From JBNRMW01 sp050309795 (GTDB lineage: Bacteria; Bacillota_I; Bacilli_A; Erysipelotrichales; Erysipelotrichaceae): DNA of 64,000 nt. The position numbers were made by a program, and so were the translations under genes. Shown here piece after piece: positions 50,212-58,819 of this stretch (the first letter of the stretch is position 1; the number at the start of each line of letters is the position of its first letter). The notes under the pieces were generated by a model, which ran no database searches, was not told where the DNA came from, and saw only the letters and a program-made list of their open reading frames with translations. The stretch lies in assembly GCA_050309795.1 (NCBI GenBank), contig JBNRMW010000010.1:1-64000 (forward strand). The letters run 5' to 3'.

Positions 50212-52806
50212 TTATTCGATGTCTGCTAACTGCTTCTCAACAACCGTTAGTTGGTGTTGATAAGCCGTTAATTTGGCTTGTTCAGCCTCTACTTTAGATG
50301 CTGGTGCTTTTTTGACAAAGTTTTCATTTGCCAACATTTTCTCAGCACGTCTAATCTCTGCTTGAAGGTGCGCTTGCTCTTTATGGAGTTGAGCGAGTTG
50401 CGTTTCTTTATCAATTAACGAACCCATCTCCAAAGCGATGCGACCAAAACTCAAGCCAATTTCATGGAGTTGACCCGTCACCACTTGGATGGGATGGGTT
50501 TTAACCATCTTATACAACATCGCCTTCAATTCTTCACTGAACACCAGTGGTTGATCGTTGGTATCTAAGATCCGCACACTCAACTCAGTGGCGGCTTTAA
50601 TGTTAAAGTCCACCCGCACCTTGCGTAAGGCTTCAATCATTTCAATTAAATGAGCGACCGGTTCTAAGCCATGATTATTGATGGCCAAAGGTTGAGGCCA
50701 GGTTTCTAGATTCAAAGATTCCAATGGAGTTGGAAGAGCTAAATAAATTTCTTCCGACACAAAAGGCATGAACGGGTGAATCATCTTCACAATGCCCGAC
50801 AACACGGTTACCAAAGTCCACTGCGTCGCATATTTAATTTGTTCATCTGAGCTTTGGAGCTGTGATTTTGCTAATTCAATATACCATGAACAAAAATCAT
50901 CCCAAATAAAGGCAATTAATTCCGTTCCGACCGCAACAAAGTCATACTGATCCATGAGCTGGGCAATATGTTGACTATAGTGGTTAAAACGATCCAAAAT
51001 CCAGCGGTCAATCACTGATAAGTTTACCTCTTCAAGCGGTTTAAGTTTGAAGTCATCTTCCAAATACATCAAAACAAAACGGGAAGAATTATAAATCTTA
51101 TTAATAAACGACCAAGCAGCTTCTAATTTCTCATGAGAAAAGCGCATGTCTTGACCCATCGTCGCCGAAGTCACTAAGAAAAAGCGCAACGCATCCACGC
51201 CATAGTCTTCGATCAGATCCATCGGGTCAATACCATTACCCAAAGATTTACTCATTTTCCGATTTTGCTCGTCGCGAACCAACCCGTGAATAAGGACATC
51301 GCTAAACGGTTTTTCACCAGTAAAATGATAGCCTTGAAATGCCATGCGCACGACCCAAAACAAAATAATGTCGTAACCGGTAACCATCGTATCGGTTGGA
51401 TAATAGCGTAAGAAATCGTCGGTTTCTTCGGGCCAACCCATCGTCGCAAACGGCCAGAGCGCACTGGAAAACCAGGTATCGAGGACATCTTCGTCTTGAA
51501 CCCACTGGTCCGTATCTTCGGGTCCAGTTAATGAAACATGGACTTCCCCTGTTTCACGATGGTACCAGGCTGGAATACGATGACCCCACCAGAGTTGCCG
51601 ACTAATGGTCCAGTCTTCAATATTTTCCAACCATTGGCTAAACACTTTTTCAAAGCGTGGTGGATAAAAATTGATTGCTTCTTTTTGTTGATGTTCTAAA
51701 ACAACATCTGCTAGTGGTTTCATTTTAACAAACCATTGTTCGCTTAAATACGGTTCCACAATAACATCGGTCCGCTCGCTATGTCCGACTTCATGAATAT
51801 GTTCTTCTACTTTTACAAAGTTGCCTGCCGCTTTGATGTCTTCGACCAAAGCTTGGCGGCATTCAAAGCGATCCATGCCTTTGTATTTATGAGCTAGCGC
51901 ATTCATCGTGCCATCCGGATTCATACAAATTGGCATCTCTAAATGATATTTTTGACCAATTAAGAAGTCGTTTGGATCATGGGCTGGGGTACATTTCATG
52001 ACCCCTGTACCAAAGTCCACATCAATATAGTCGTCGCTAATAATCGGCAAGACTTCCCCATTAGCTGGATTGATTGCCTGTTGACCAATCAAGTGTTGAT
52101 AGCGGGCATCGTCGGGATGAACAACCAAACAGACATCACCGAACATGGTTTCCGGGCGGGTGGTGGCTACTTCTAAAATCTCGTCCCGATCGACGACATG
52201 ATATTTGAACGTCCACATATGGCCTGTGACTTCTTTATGGATAACCTCGATATTTGATAAGGCCGTTTGAGCTTGAGGATCCCAGTTAATAATCCGTTTG
52301 CCTCTGAAAATTAAGCCTTCTTCGTACAGTTTTACAAAGACATGGCTCACGGCTTGGCTAAAGCCTTCGTCTAAAGTAAAGCGTTCGCGACTATAGTCTA
52401 AAGACAGACCCATCTTTTTCCATTGTTTATGGATTTCATTCGCATACTCATTTTTCCACGTCCACGCATGTTCAAGAAAAGCCTCACGACCAAGTTCATG
52501 GGCATCCAACCCCATGTCTCGTAAGCGTTCATCAACTTTGGCTTGGGTGGCAATTCCAGCATGGTCCATCCCCGGTAAATAAAGGACATCATAGCCTTGA
52601 AGTCGTTTGTAACGGCTCAAAATATCTTGTAGTGAGCCATCCCAGGCATGACCTAAATGAAGTTTTCCGGTTACATTTGGTGGGGGGATGACAATACTAT
52701 ACGGTTTTTTAGACCGATCTCCAGCGGTAAAATAACCCTTTTCAACCCACTGGTCGTAGTATTTAGACTCAATCTCACGATGGTCGTATTTTGGTTTTAA
52801 ACTCAT
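50212..52806 (-). CDS. valS: Valine-tRNA ligase
   Basis: An 864-residue class I synthetase. HIGH motif: PNVTGKLHLGHAWDG (about 42-54). The editing domain contains ATTRPETMFGDVC. The KMSKS motif is KMSKSLGNG (about 520). The anticodon domain and the C-terminal coiled-coil arm (LAQLHKEQAHLQAEIRRAEKML ...) complete the enzyme. GGAGG precedes the ATG at a good distance. Expression is under the T-box upstream. No folC follows, unlike in Bacillus. Confidence 0.97.
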   Translation of the reverse strand: MSLKPKYDHREIESKYYDQWVEKGYFTAGDRSKKPYSIVIPPPNVTGKLHLGHAWDGSLQDILSRYKRLQGYDVLYLPGMDHAGIATQAKVDERLRDMGLDAHELGREAFLEHAWTWKNEYANEIHKQWKKMGLSLDYSRERFTLDEGFSQAVSHVFVKLYEEGLIFRGKRIINWDPQAQTALSNIEVIHKEVTGHMWTFKYHVVDRDEILEVATTRPETMFGDVCLVVHPDDARYQHLIGQQAINPANGEVLPIISDDYIDVDFGTGVMKCTPAHDPNDFLIGQKYHLEMPICMNPDGTMNALAHKYKGMDRFECRQALVEDIKAAGNFVKVEEHIHEVGHSERTDVIVEPYLSEQWFVKMKPLADVVLEHQQKEAINFYPPRFEKVFSQWLENIEDWTISRQLWWGHRIPAWYHRETGEVHVSLTGPEDTDQWVQDEDVLDTWFSSALWPFATMGWPEETDDFLRYYPTDTMVTGYDIILFWVVRMAFQGYHFTGEKPFSDVLIHGLVRDEQNRKMSKSLGNGIDPMDLIEDYGVDALRFFLVTSATMGQDMRFSHEKLEAAWSFINKIYNSSRFVLMYLEDDFKLKPLEEVNLSVIDRWILDRFNHYSQHIAQLMDQYDFVAVGTELIAFIWDDFCSWYIELAKSQLQSSDEQIKYATQWTLVTVLSGIVKMIHPFMPFVSEEIYLALPTPLESLNLETWPQPLAINNHGLEPVAHLIEMIEALRKVRVDFNIKAATELSVRILDTNDQPLVFSEELKAMLYKMVKTHPIQVVTGQLHEIGLSFGRIALEMGSLIDKETQLAQLHKEQAHLQAEIRRAEKMLANENFVKKAPASKVEAEQAKLTAYQHQLTVVEKQLADIE

Positions 52807-52822
52807 AGATACCTCCTATAAT

Positions 52823-53035
52823 AAAAAAAGACCTCCCGAAGGACGTCTGCACGTGGTACCACCTTACTTCACACAAAAATGTGCCTCAATGATGGTAACG
52901 ACATCCAACGAAGACTCTTACTTAGGTTCAAAGTCTTATCAACAAAAGCGACTTCACTAGCCTTTGGTCTTGATTTCCACCAACCATCAAGTCTCTATGA
53001 CCCGCCAACTAGCTACTCTTCTCTGTTTTCGATCT
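52823..53035 (-). promoter_or_regulatory. T-box riboswitch, Val-specific, upstream of valS
   Basis: Minus-strand leader with specifier GTC (complement of 52950-52952), T-box core AAGGTGGTACCACG, and terminator stem AGACGTCC/GGAGGTCT followed by seven T. Confidence 0.93.
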
Positions 53036-53041
53036 GTGTCT

Positions 53042-53069
53042 ATTATACGATATTTCCGAAGCTTTTCAA
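53042..53069 (-). promoter_or_regulatory. Promoter of the valS T-box leader
   Basis: TTGAAA (53069-53064), a 16-base spacer, and a perfect TATAAT (53047-53042). Confidence 0.8.
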
Positions 53070-53076
53070 GCACTAG

Positions 53077-53107
53077 ACAAAAAGAAGTGCATTGCTGCAC
53101 CTCTTCT
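53077..53107 (-). terminator. Terminator of the tig-lon-engB operon
   Basis: Minus-strand stem GAAGAGGTGCA/TGCACTTC with loop GCAA and a bulge, then five T. It starts at the engB stop codon. Confidence 0.75.
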
Positions 53108-53702
53108 AGTTTTGTTTAAATTTATCTTGTACGAGCCATTGTTCAATAACATCCGAGATCGCCATCACCATCGAAGCATTTTGATTGGTGAAGGGATAGG
53201 CAACGATATTAGTTTCCTGTTTAATCTGGCGGATCGTATTCACGCGTTGATTATTAGAAATCTTATCGACCTTGGTCAACACAACCGCTGTCGCTAGACG
53301 TTTTTCAACGGCGAGATCAATCATTTGTCGATCTTCTGGGGATAAGCCCCGACGACTATCAACTAAAATTAAGATCCCTTTTAGTTGTTGACGAATGGAA
53401 AAGTAATCTTCCATTAAATGCGCATAAGCCAATTGTTCCTGCTTGGTTCGATTCGCAAATCCATACCCGGGAACGTCGACTAACATTAACTCTTCATTAA
53501 TTTCATAGAAATTCGCCATCCGTGTTTTACCCGGTGTTTGACCGACATACGCAAGACGCTTGCGGCGAGTTAACGCATTGATTAATGTTGATTTTCCAAC
53601 ATTAGATTTGCCGACCAACACAATTTCAAACAAGTCGGATTCAGGGAATCCGGAAGAATCCGGAGCAGAAGTGAGCAGTTTCGCTTGACTGGCATTCAAC
53701 AT
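53106..53702 (-). CDS. engB: Ribosome biogenesis GTPase YsxC/EngB
   Basis: A 198-residue GTPase for late 50S assembly. G1 GKSNVGKSTLINAL (about 32-45), G3 DVPGYGF, G4 TKVDK and G5 F-T-N-Q are all present. It lies directly after lon (one-base gap), as in Bacillus lonA-ysxC. It is the last gene of the CIRCE-controlled operon and ends in the stem of a terminator. Confidence 0.95.
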   Translation of the reverse strand: MLNASQAKLLTSAPDSSGFPESDLFEIVLVGKSNVGKSTLINALTRRKRLAYVGQTPGKTRMANFYEINEELMLVDVPGYGFANRTKQEQLAYAHLMEDYFSIRQQLKGILILVDSRRGLSPEDRQMIDLAVEKRLATAVVLTKVDKISNNQRVNTIRQIKQETNIVAYPFTNQNASMVMAISDVIEQWLVQDKFKQN

Positions 53703-53703
53703 T

Positions 53704-56022
53704 TTATTTTACCAACGCGACATCGAGCACTTGAGTGACGTTTTCAACAGGAATAAAGGTAATATCCTTCTTCACGGTTTCTGGTAGTTCGTCCATGTCT
53801 TTGACGTTTTTCTTCGGAATAACAATAGTATTAATACCGACCCGGTGTGCTGCAAGTGATTTCTCTTTTAGCCCACCAATTGGTAAAACATTGCCTCGTA
53901 AGGTAACTTCGCCGGTCATCGCGACATTGGATAATACTTGACGATCGGTTAAAGCCGAAACTAACGCCGTCGTTAAAGTAATCCCCGCTGATGGTCCATC
54001 TTTCGGGACCGCTCCTTCCGGTACGTGGACATGAATATCATGAGATTCAAAGAATTTCGGTTCAATATTAAAGGCTTTTGCATTTGACTTAATATAGCCA
54101 ATCGCAATTTCTGCCGATTCTTTCATCACATCGCCGAGTTGACCAGTGAGGATGAGTTTCCCTTTTCCTTCGAATAAGGTGACTTCAATGGGTAGAATGT
54201 CTCCACCAAAGCTCGTATAGGCTAATCCAGTGACCACCCCAACTTGGTTGGCGGTTTCCTTAACGCCATATTCAAAGATTTCCTTGCCCAACATTTCATT
54301 GACACGGTTCTTCGAAATAGTGACACTCTTTTGATCTTGCGTTAATAAAATCAAGACCGACTTCCGGCATAACGAAGCAATCGTCCGTTCAAGTTGACGA
54401 ACGCCAGCTTCCCGAGTATAGTGTCGAATAATGTATTGAAGTACTTTATCAGAAATCTTAATTTGGTTCATTTGTAAACCATTGGTTTCCACTTGTTTTG
54501 GAATCAAGTGTTTACGAGCTATTTGTAATTTCTCTTCTTCCGTATAGGAAGTAAGTTGAATAATTTCCAAACGATCGCGCAACGGAGCTGGAATATCTTC
54601 CAAATAGTTGGCCGTCGCAATGAACATGACTTTACTCAAATCATACGGCTCTTCCAAATAATGATCCGAGAACATGGAGTTTTGTTCTGGATCTAAAACT
54701 TCGAGCATCGCCGAGCTTGGGTCACCTTTATAGTCGGAGGCCATCTTGTCTAATTCATCCAATAAGAAAACAGGGTTTAGAACCGTAGCCCGTTTCATAC
54801 CTTGAATGATACGCCCTGGCATCGAGCCTAAATAGGTTCGACGGTGTCCGCGAATTTCTGCTTCGTCGCGCACCCCACCAAGGGAGGCTTTGACAAATTC
54901 CCGGTTTAAAGCATTCGCAATACTCTTACCTAAAGAGGTTTTACCAACCCCTGGTGGCCCGACTAAACAAAGAATCGGAGCTTTCAAGGAATTAGTAATG
55001 GTCTTCACCGCAAGGTATTCCATAATACGGTCTTTAACTTTTTCTAAACCATAATGGTCGTCATCTAAGACTTTACGGACCGCTTTGAGGTCTTCGACAT
55101 CTTTGGTTTCCTGCCACCATGGCACATTTAAGAGCCAGTCTAGATAATTCCGTATGACACCGGATTCTCCCGAAGCTTGGGGCAGTGTTTCATAGCGTTT
55201 AAGTTCTTCTAACGCTTTGGCTCGTATATTTTCTGGATACGGATTGTTTTCGATTTGTTCACGTAAATCTTGGGCATCATCTCCCGAGGAACTGACATCG
55301 CCGAGTTCTTCGCGTATGGCTCGTAGTTTTTCACGTAAATAGTATTCGCGTTGACTATCTTCCACACGTTCTTTAACTTTTTCATTGATTACATTTTCGA
55401 TATTGGATAATTGACGCTCATTATTGAGCTCTTCCAAAATCATCATTAATCGTTCATTGACATCCGTTTCTTCCAATAAGGCTTGTTTCTTGTTGAATGG
55501 AATCGGGAAGAATTGACCGAATTGATCGGTTAATTGGGAGGCATTCACGCCTTTAATTAATTGCGTGATAATCTCACTAGGAAAATTGACATTATGAGCG
55601 GCAAGCGATTCCAACTCACGGGAAATCTTGCGCATTAGAGCCAACTCTTCCATCGAGTCTTGGCGAACATCGTCTAGTGGGATGACTTTCGCAAAAAGCA
55701 TCCGTGAATCTTCAGAGAGGTGTAAAACCTTTGCTCGTTGAAGACCACCAAAAGTCACTCTTAAAAATCCGTCTTTACTTTTGACACGACGTAACGTCGC
55801 AATCGTACCGACAGTATATAAATCTTCTTCATGAGGCTCATCCACCATAATGTCTTTTTGAGAAACCACAAACACTTGATTGTTAAAGTAATTTTGGGAT
55901 TCCTCAATCGCATTCATAGATTTCTCCCGCCCAACCTCAATAAGTATGTCTTGTTGTGGGAAGATCACAACGCCCCTGGTCGCAATGACTGGGATGTTTA
56001 ATTCTTGATTTATTTTAGACAC
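53704..56022 (-). CDS. lon: ATP-dependent protease Lon (LonA)
   Basis: A 772-residue LonA that degrades misfolded and regulatory proteins. Domains in order: N-terminal substrate domain (about 8-200), long coiled coil, AAA+ ATPase with Walker A GPPGVGKTSLGKSIANAL (about 352) and Walker B VFLLDELDKM, and the protease domain with catalytic Ser in PKDGPSAGITL (about 675) and Lys in GGLKEKSLAA. It follows tig by 29 bases and is likely cotranscribed from the CIRCE promoter. Confidence 0.97.
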   Translation of the reverse strand: MSKINQELNIPVIATRGVVIFPQQDILIEVGREKSMNAIEESQNYFNNQVFVVSQKDIMVDEPHEEDLYTVGTIATLRRVKSKDGFLRVTFGGLQRAKVLHLSEDSRMLFAKVIPLDDVRQDSMEELALMRKISRELESLAAHNVNFPSEIITQLIKGVNASQLTDQFGQFFPIPFNKKQALLEETDVNERLMMILEELNNERQLSNIENVINEKVKERVEDSQREYYLREKLRAIREELGDVSSSGDDAQDLREQIENNPYPENIRAKALEELKRYETLPQASGESGVIRNYLDWLLNVPWWQETKDVEDLKAVRKVLDDDHYGLEKVKDRIMEYLAVKTITNSLKAPILCLVGPPGVGKTSLGKSIANALNREFVKASLGGVRDEAEIRGHRRTYLGSMPGRIIQGMKRATVLNPVFLLDELDKMASDYKGDPSSAMLEVLDPEQNSMFSDHYLEEPYDLSKVMFIATANYLEDIPAPLRDRLEIIQLTSYTEEEKLQIARKHLIPKQVETNGLQMNQIKISDKVLQYIIRHYTREAGVRQLERTIASLCRKSVLILLTQDQKSVTISKNRVNEMLGKEIFEYGVKETANQVGVVTGLAYTSFGGDILPIEVTLFEGKGKLILTGQLGDVMKESAEIAIGYIKSNAKAFNIEPKFFESHDIHVHVPEGAVPKDGPSAGITLTTALVSALTDRQVLSNVAMTGEVTLRGNVLPIGGLKEKSLAAHRVGINTIVIPKKNVKDMDELPETVKKDITFIPVENVTQVLDVALVK

Positions 56023-56051
56023 GCGTATTCCTCCTCACATGATCTAAACTT

Positions 56052-57329
56052 CTATTGATGGTTTTCCACCAATACATCGTAGGCTTTCTTTAAGCGTACA
56101 TCATAGCCAATTTGATCGGGGGTGGCCATTTGTTTGACCTGGTCTACCTCCATTTGGTAAGTATCCGCAATCACTTGGTATTCTTGATCAATTTCTTCAG
56201 CTGTTGCTTCAATGCCTTGATCATCTGCTACTGCTTCTAAAAGGAGCCGTTGGTTTAAACGTTTAATGGCATCTGGTCGGATCTGTTCTAGCACATCTTC
56301 ATCGGTTTGATTGAGAATTTGTTTATAGAGATCAAAAGTTAATCCTTGTTGTGCTAAACGTTGTTGGAATTCTTGAAGTAATTGTTGAGCTTCTTCGTCG
56401 ACCATGGCGTCGGGAAGTTCAATATTGGTTGCTTCAATGAGTTTCTCAAGTAAGGCTGCTTCCGCATCATTTTGAGCTTGTTCCTCTTTTTCTGCGACCA
56501 ATTTGGCACGGACAGAAGCTTTCAAATCTTCCAGTGTTTCGACGCCTTCTTCATTGACCATTTTCGCAAAATCATCGTCTAATTCTGGATAGACTTTGTT
56601 TTTGATTTCATGGATGGTTACCTTAAAGACGACATCGGCACCAGCTAAATCTTCCGCTTGATATTCTTCTGGGAATGTTAACTCGAGGTCTTTGCTTTCA
56701 CCTGTCGATAAACCAATTAATCCTTCCTCAAAACCTGGAATGAAGGAGTTTGAGCCGATTTCTAATTCGGCATTTTCTGCTTTTCCACCATCGAAGGCGA
56801 CATCATCTTTAAAGCCTTCATAGTCTAAAATAACGGTATCGCCATTTTCAACTTGGCCTTCTTCTTTGATTTCCCATTCGGCATAATCTTGTTGGAGATG
56901 TTCTAGTTGATGATCGACATCGTCCTCGCTAACCTCTATTTCGGAAATCTCTAATTGATAATCCTTATAGTCTTCGGGCAAGACAACCTCCGGCTTCACC
57001 GTGATATCGTAGACCAAGACTACCTCATCGAGGGTGAGTGAGCGAAGATCGAGCTCTGGTTGAGCGACCGGGACAAACCCATGTTCGTCAATCCCCTTAA
57101 TATATGCCTCTTGGAGTACGCTATCGACCGCCTCCAATAAAATGCTTTGATCGTTTAATTGTTTGCGGGCAATGGCTAATGGCGCATGCCCTTTTCGAAA
57201 GCCCGCAACCTCTACGTCTTTGACGAGTTTTTTTACGGCTTTATTTTGAGCTTCTTGCCATGGTTCACCAGCAATGGTGACGACCAGCTGCCCTTTCGAG
57301 TTTTCTTTTAATTCCCAAGTTGATTTCAT
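56052..57329 (-). CDS. tig: Trigger factor
   Basis: A 425-residue ribosome-associated chaperone and prolyl isomerase. The ribosome-binding loop is seen as G-F-R-K-G (AGFRKGHAPLAIARK, about 42). The FKBP domain spans about 150-245 (NGDTVILDYEGFKDDVAFDGG). The C-terminal helical arms follow. The ATG has AAGGAG at an ideal distance. The promoter carries a CIRCE element, so this gene and lon-engB should be induced by protein-folding stress through HrcA. Confidence 0.96.
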   Translation of the reverse strand: MKSTWELKENSKGQLVVTIAGEPWQEAQNKAVKKLVKDVEVAGFRKGHAPLAIARKQLNDQSILLEAVDSVLQEAYIKGIDEHGFVPVAQPELDLRSLTLDEVVLVYDITVKPEVVLPEDYKDYQLEISEIEVSEDDVDHQLEHLQQDYAEWEIKEEGQVENGDTVILDYEGFKDDVAFDGGKAENAELEIGSNSFIPGFEEGLIGLSTGESKDLELTFPEEYQAEDLAGADVVFKVTIHEIKNKVYPELDDDFAKMVNEEGVETLEDLKASVRAKLVAEKEEQAQNDAEAALLEKLIEATNIELPDAMVDEEAQQLLQEFQQRLAQQGLTFDLYKQILNQTDEDVLEQIRPDAIKRLNQRLLLEAVADDQGIEATAEEIDQEYQVIADTYQMEVDQVKQMATPDQIGYDVRLKKAYDVLVENHQ

Positions 57330-57353
57330 ATGTTCTCCTTACTTTAGACCACT

Positions 57354-57381
57354 ATTATACCATAGGTTTTAGCACTGTCAA
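57354..57381 (-). promoter_or_regulatory. Sigma-A promoter of tig-lon-engB
   Basis: TTGACA (57381-57376), a 16-base spacer, then TGG plus TATAAT (57359-57354): a consensus -35, consensus -10 and TGn extension. The -35 box lies inside the CIRCE element. Confidence 0.88.
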
Positions 57382-57395
57382 CTTATGAGTGCTAA
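57369..57395. promoter_or_regulatory. CIRCE operator (HrcA binding site)
   Basis: On the plus strand TTAGCACTG-N9-GAGTGCTAA, which matches the CIRCE consensus TTAGCACTC-N9-GAGTGCTAA at 17 of 18 arm positions. It overlaps the -35 box of the tig promoter, a position suited to HrcA repression. HrcA itself is not in the window. Confidence 0.93.
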
Positions 57396-57438
57396 GCACC
57401 TGGTTTTAAAATTTCAGTCTTGTTTATTCTACAATGTT

Positions 57439-58071
57439 TTAGCTCAGATTGCTATTGCCAAGCATAGATTGGCGCAGCTCACGCACAATGAGACGTACCA
57501 TTTCTTCCATCTCTGTCTGCACATAGCGCCCTGGTAAATTGGAAAGCACCTCCACGGTTAAAGTGATATGGGCTAATTCCAGTAAATCCACCTCTTTATT
57601 TAATAAGGTCTCCAACTGTTGATAGCCCCAGAGAAAAGCCGCGTCTTCATAAGGATCAACCATGCGCTGTAAATCGACTTCATCCCCTTGAAGATGAATC
57701 TTTGGTAGTCCAAGCTCTTTCAATTTCAACAAAAGCATTCCCCGAAATTCACTTTGCATGGTCGCTAACTGGTCTTCGATGATTGATTTATACTTTCCAA
57801 CAATTGAGGCTGATAGTTTACTAATTCCAATCATTTGATTTTCAATAGATGCACTTTTTAACAAGTCTAAAACAGCCTCATCTGCCAAGGGTTGACTCGC
57901 CTTTTCTAAGAAGTCAATCGTGGCTTGAAGTTGTTGGAGACCGAGGGTATATTCCCAACTATTTAAAGGGTTTTCTAACTGTTGGTCAATCAATTCTTCA
58001 GCCCGTTGAAACTGCTGTTGTTCAATCATTTCATTGATCGCCTGAAGTCTTTCTTGTTCGATGTGATTCAT
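57439..58071 (-). CDS. Unrecognised all-helical protein next to tig
   Basis: A 210-residue, acidic, Leu/Glu/Gln-rich protein with no signal peptide, membrane segment or catalytic motif. The first 45 residues (INEMIEQQQFQRAEELIDQQLENPL) look like a TPR-type helix pair, so it may be a TPR-like scaffold, comparable with YsoA, which neighbours tig in Bacillus, or with DUF3196-type proteins. That comparison rests on position and helix pattern only. Its ATG lies 6 bases after a -10 box with no Shine-Dalgarno, so its mRNA is predicted to be leaderless. About 40 bases after its stop comes the CIRCE/tig promoter. Confidence 0.65.
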   Translation of the reverse strand: MNHIEQERLQAINEMIEQQQFQRAEELIDQQLENPLNSWEYTLGLQQLQATIDFLEKASQPLADEAVLDLLKSASIENQMIGISKLSASIVGKYKSIIEDQLATMQSEFRGMLLLKLKELGLPKIHLQGDEVDLQRMVDPYEDAAFLWGYQQLETLLNKEVDLLELAHITLTVEVLSNLPGRYVQTEMEEMVRLIVRELRQSMLGNSNLS

Positions 58072-58077
58072 ACTTTT

Positions 58078-58086
58078 ATTGTACCA
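58078..58086 (-). promoter_or_regulatory. Extended -10 promoter, predicted leaderless start of the tig-adjacent gene
   Basis: Minus-strand TGGTACAAT (58086-58078), then 6 bases, then the ATG at 58071. The expected transcription start falls on the ATG, and no ribosome site is present. Confidence 0.6.
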
Positions 58087-58228
58087 TAGCCTTCAAAACA
58101 AGAGGATTAAGAAACAAACTTTTGGATATAGTTGGGAAATACCAATTCAACAACTAAATGAAAAAAGAGCTATAAACAATGTACAACTCCTTCAAGTATA
58201 CGAACAATCATGTTCGTTAATATTCAAT

Positions 58229-58305
58229 TGGCGTCCCCGGCACGACTCGAACGTGCGACCCTGGGCTTAGAAGGCTCATGCTCTATCCAACTGAGCTACG
58301 GGGAC
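58229..58305 (-). tRNA. tRNA-Arg (anticodon TCT)
   Basis: A 77-base tRNA on the minus strand: acceptor GTCCCCG/CGGGGAC, D-stem GCTC/GAGC, anticodon loop CTTCTAA (anticodon TCT, reads AGA), T-arm GCACG-TTCGAGT-CGTGC, discriminator G and an encoded CCA. The anticodon stem has one A-C mismatch. A small hairpin (CGAACA-TGAT-TGTTCG) lies about 13 bases downstream. Confidence 0.95.
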
Positions 58306-58348
58306 ATAACGCTTTAATATAATACCTTAAACCACTGAAAAAGTCTAC

Positions 58349-58819
58349 TCAATATGGAACAAATTCCACTTGAAAAGAACCATTCGTCTCCCAGGTTAAA
58401 ATCATATATCCCGTTTTTGAATAATCACGATTATATCGTAAGGAACCCGGGTTCAACATTAAAATCCCGTCCACTTCCTTCATCAACACCATATGGGTAT
58501 GACCAAAACAGGCCACTTGGCAGCCATATTGTTTCGCACGTTCCAACAAACGCTCTAGCCGTTTATGATAGGAAAATAAATGGGAATGAGTAATATAAAA
58601 CTTAACTTCGCCAATTTGTAGCGTCGTCTCTTCTGGGAAGTCCCCATAATAATCATTATTGCCTCGCACATGAACATAATCGTTCACCTGATAATTATTC
58701 ATTTCCGAATCGCCACAGTGAATGTAGGCATCCGCGTCTGGATGATCCGACACAATATCGTCCAAAACATCCCGGCCATGATTATCGGAAACAATCACCA
58801 CTTTATATCTTGAAATCAC
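58349..58819 (-). CDS. YfcE/MJ0936-type metallophosphoesterase
   Basis: A 156-residue calcineurin-like phosphodiesterase, cytoplasmic. The two-metal site is seen in VIVSDNHGR (D-x-H), HCGDSE (GD), RGNND (GN[H/N]), THSHL and CFGHTHM (G-H-T-H). Family members cleave cyclic or artificial phosphodiesters; the true substrate is unknown. The start is uncertain. I chose the GTG at 58819, 9 bases after a TGAGG, giving a 17-base overlap with murI; a TTG at 58834 and GTGs nearer the first motif are alternatives. Confidence 0.85.
   Translation of the reverse strand: MISRYKVVIVSDNHGRDVLDDIVSDHPDADAYIHCGDSEMNNYQVNDYVHVRGNNDYYGDFPEETTLQIGEVKFYITHSHLFSYHKRLERLLERAKQYGCQVACFGHTHMVLMKEVDGILMLNPGSLRYNRDYSKTGYMILTWETNGSFQVEFVPY

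Noticed and set aside
58189..58216. Strong terminator after tRNA-Arg
   Set aside because: The hairpin CGAACA-TGAT-TGTTCG has only 6 pairs and no T run, so a rho-independent terminator is not supported.
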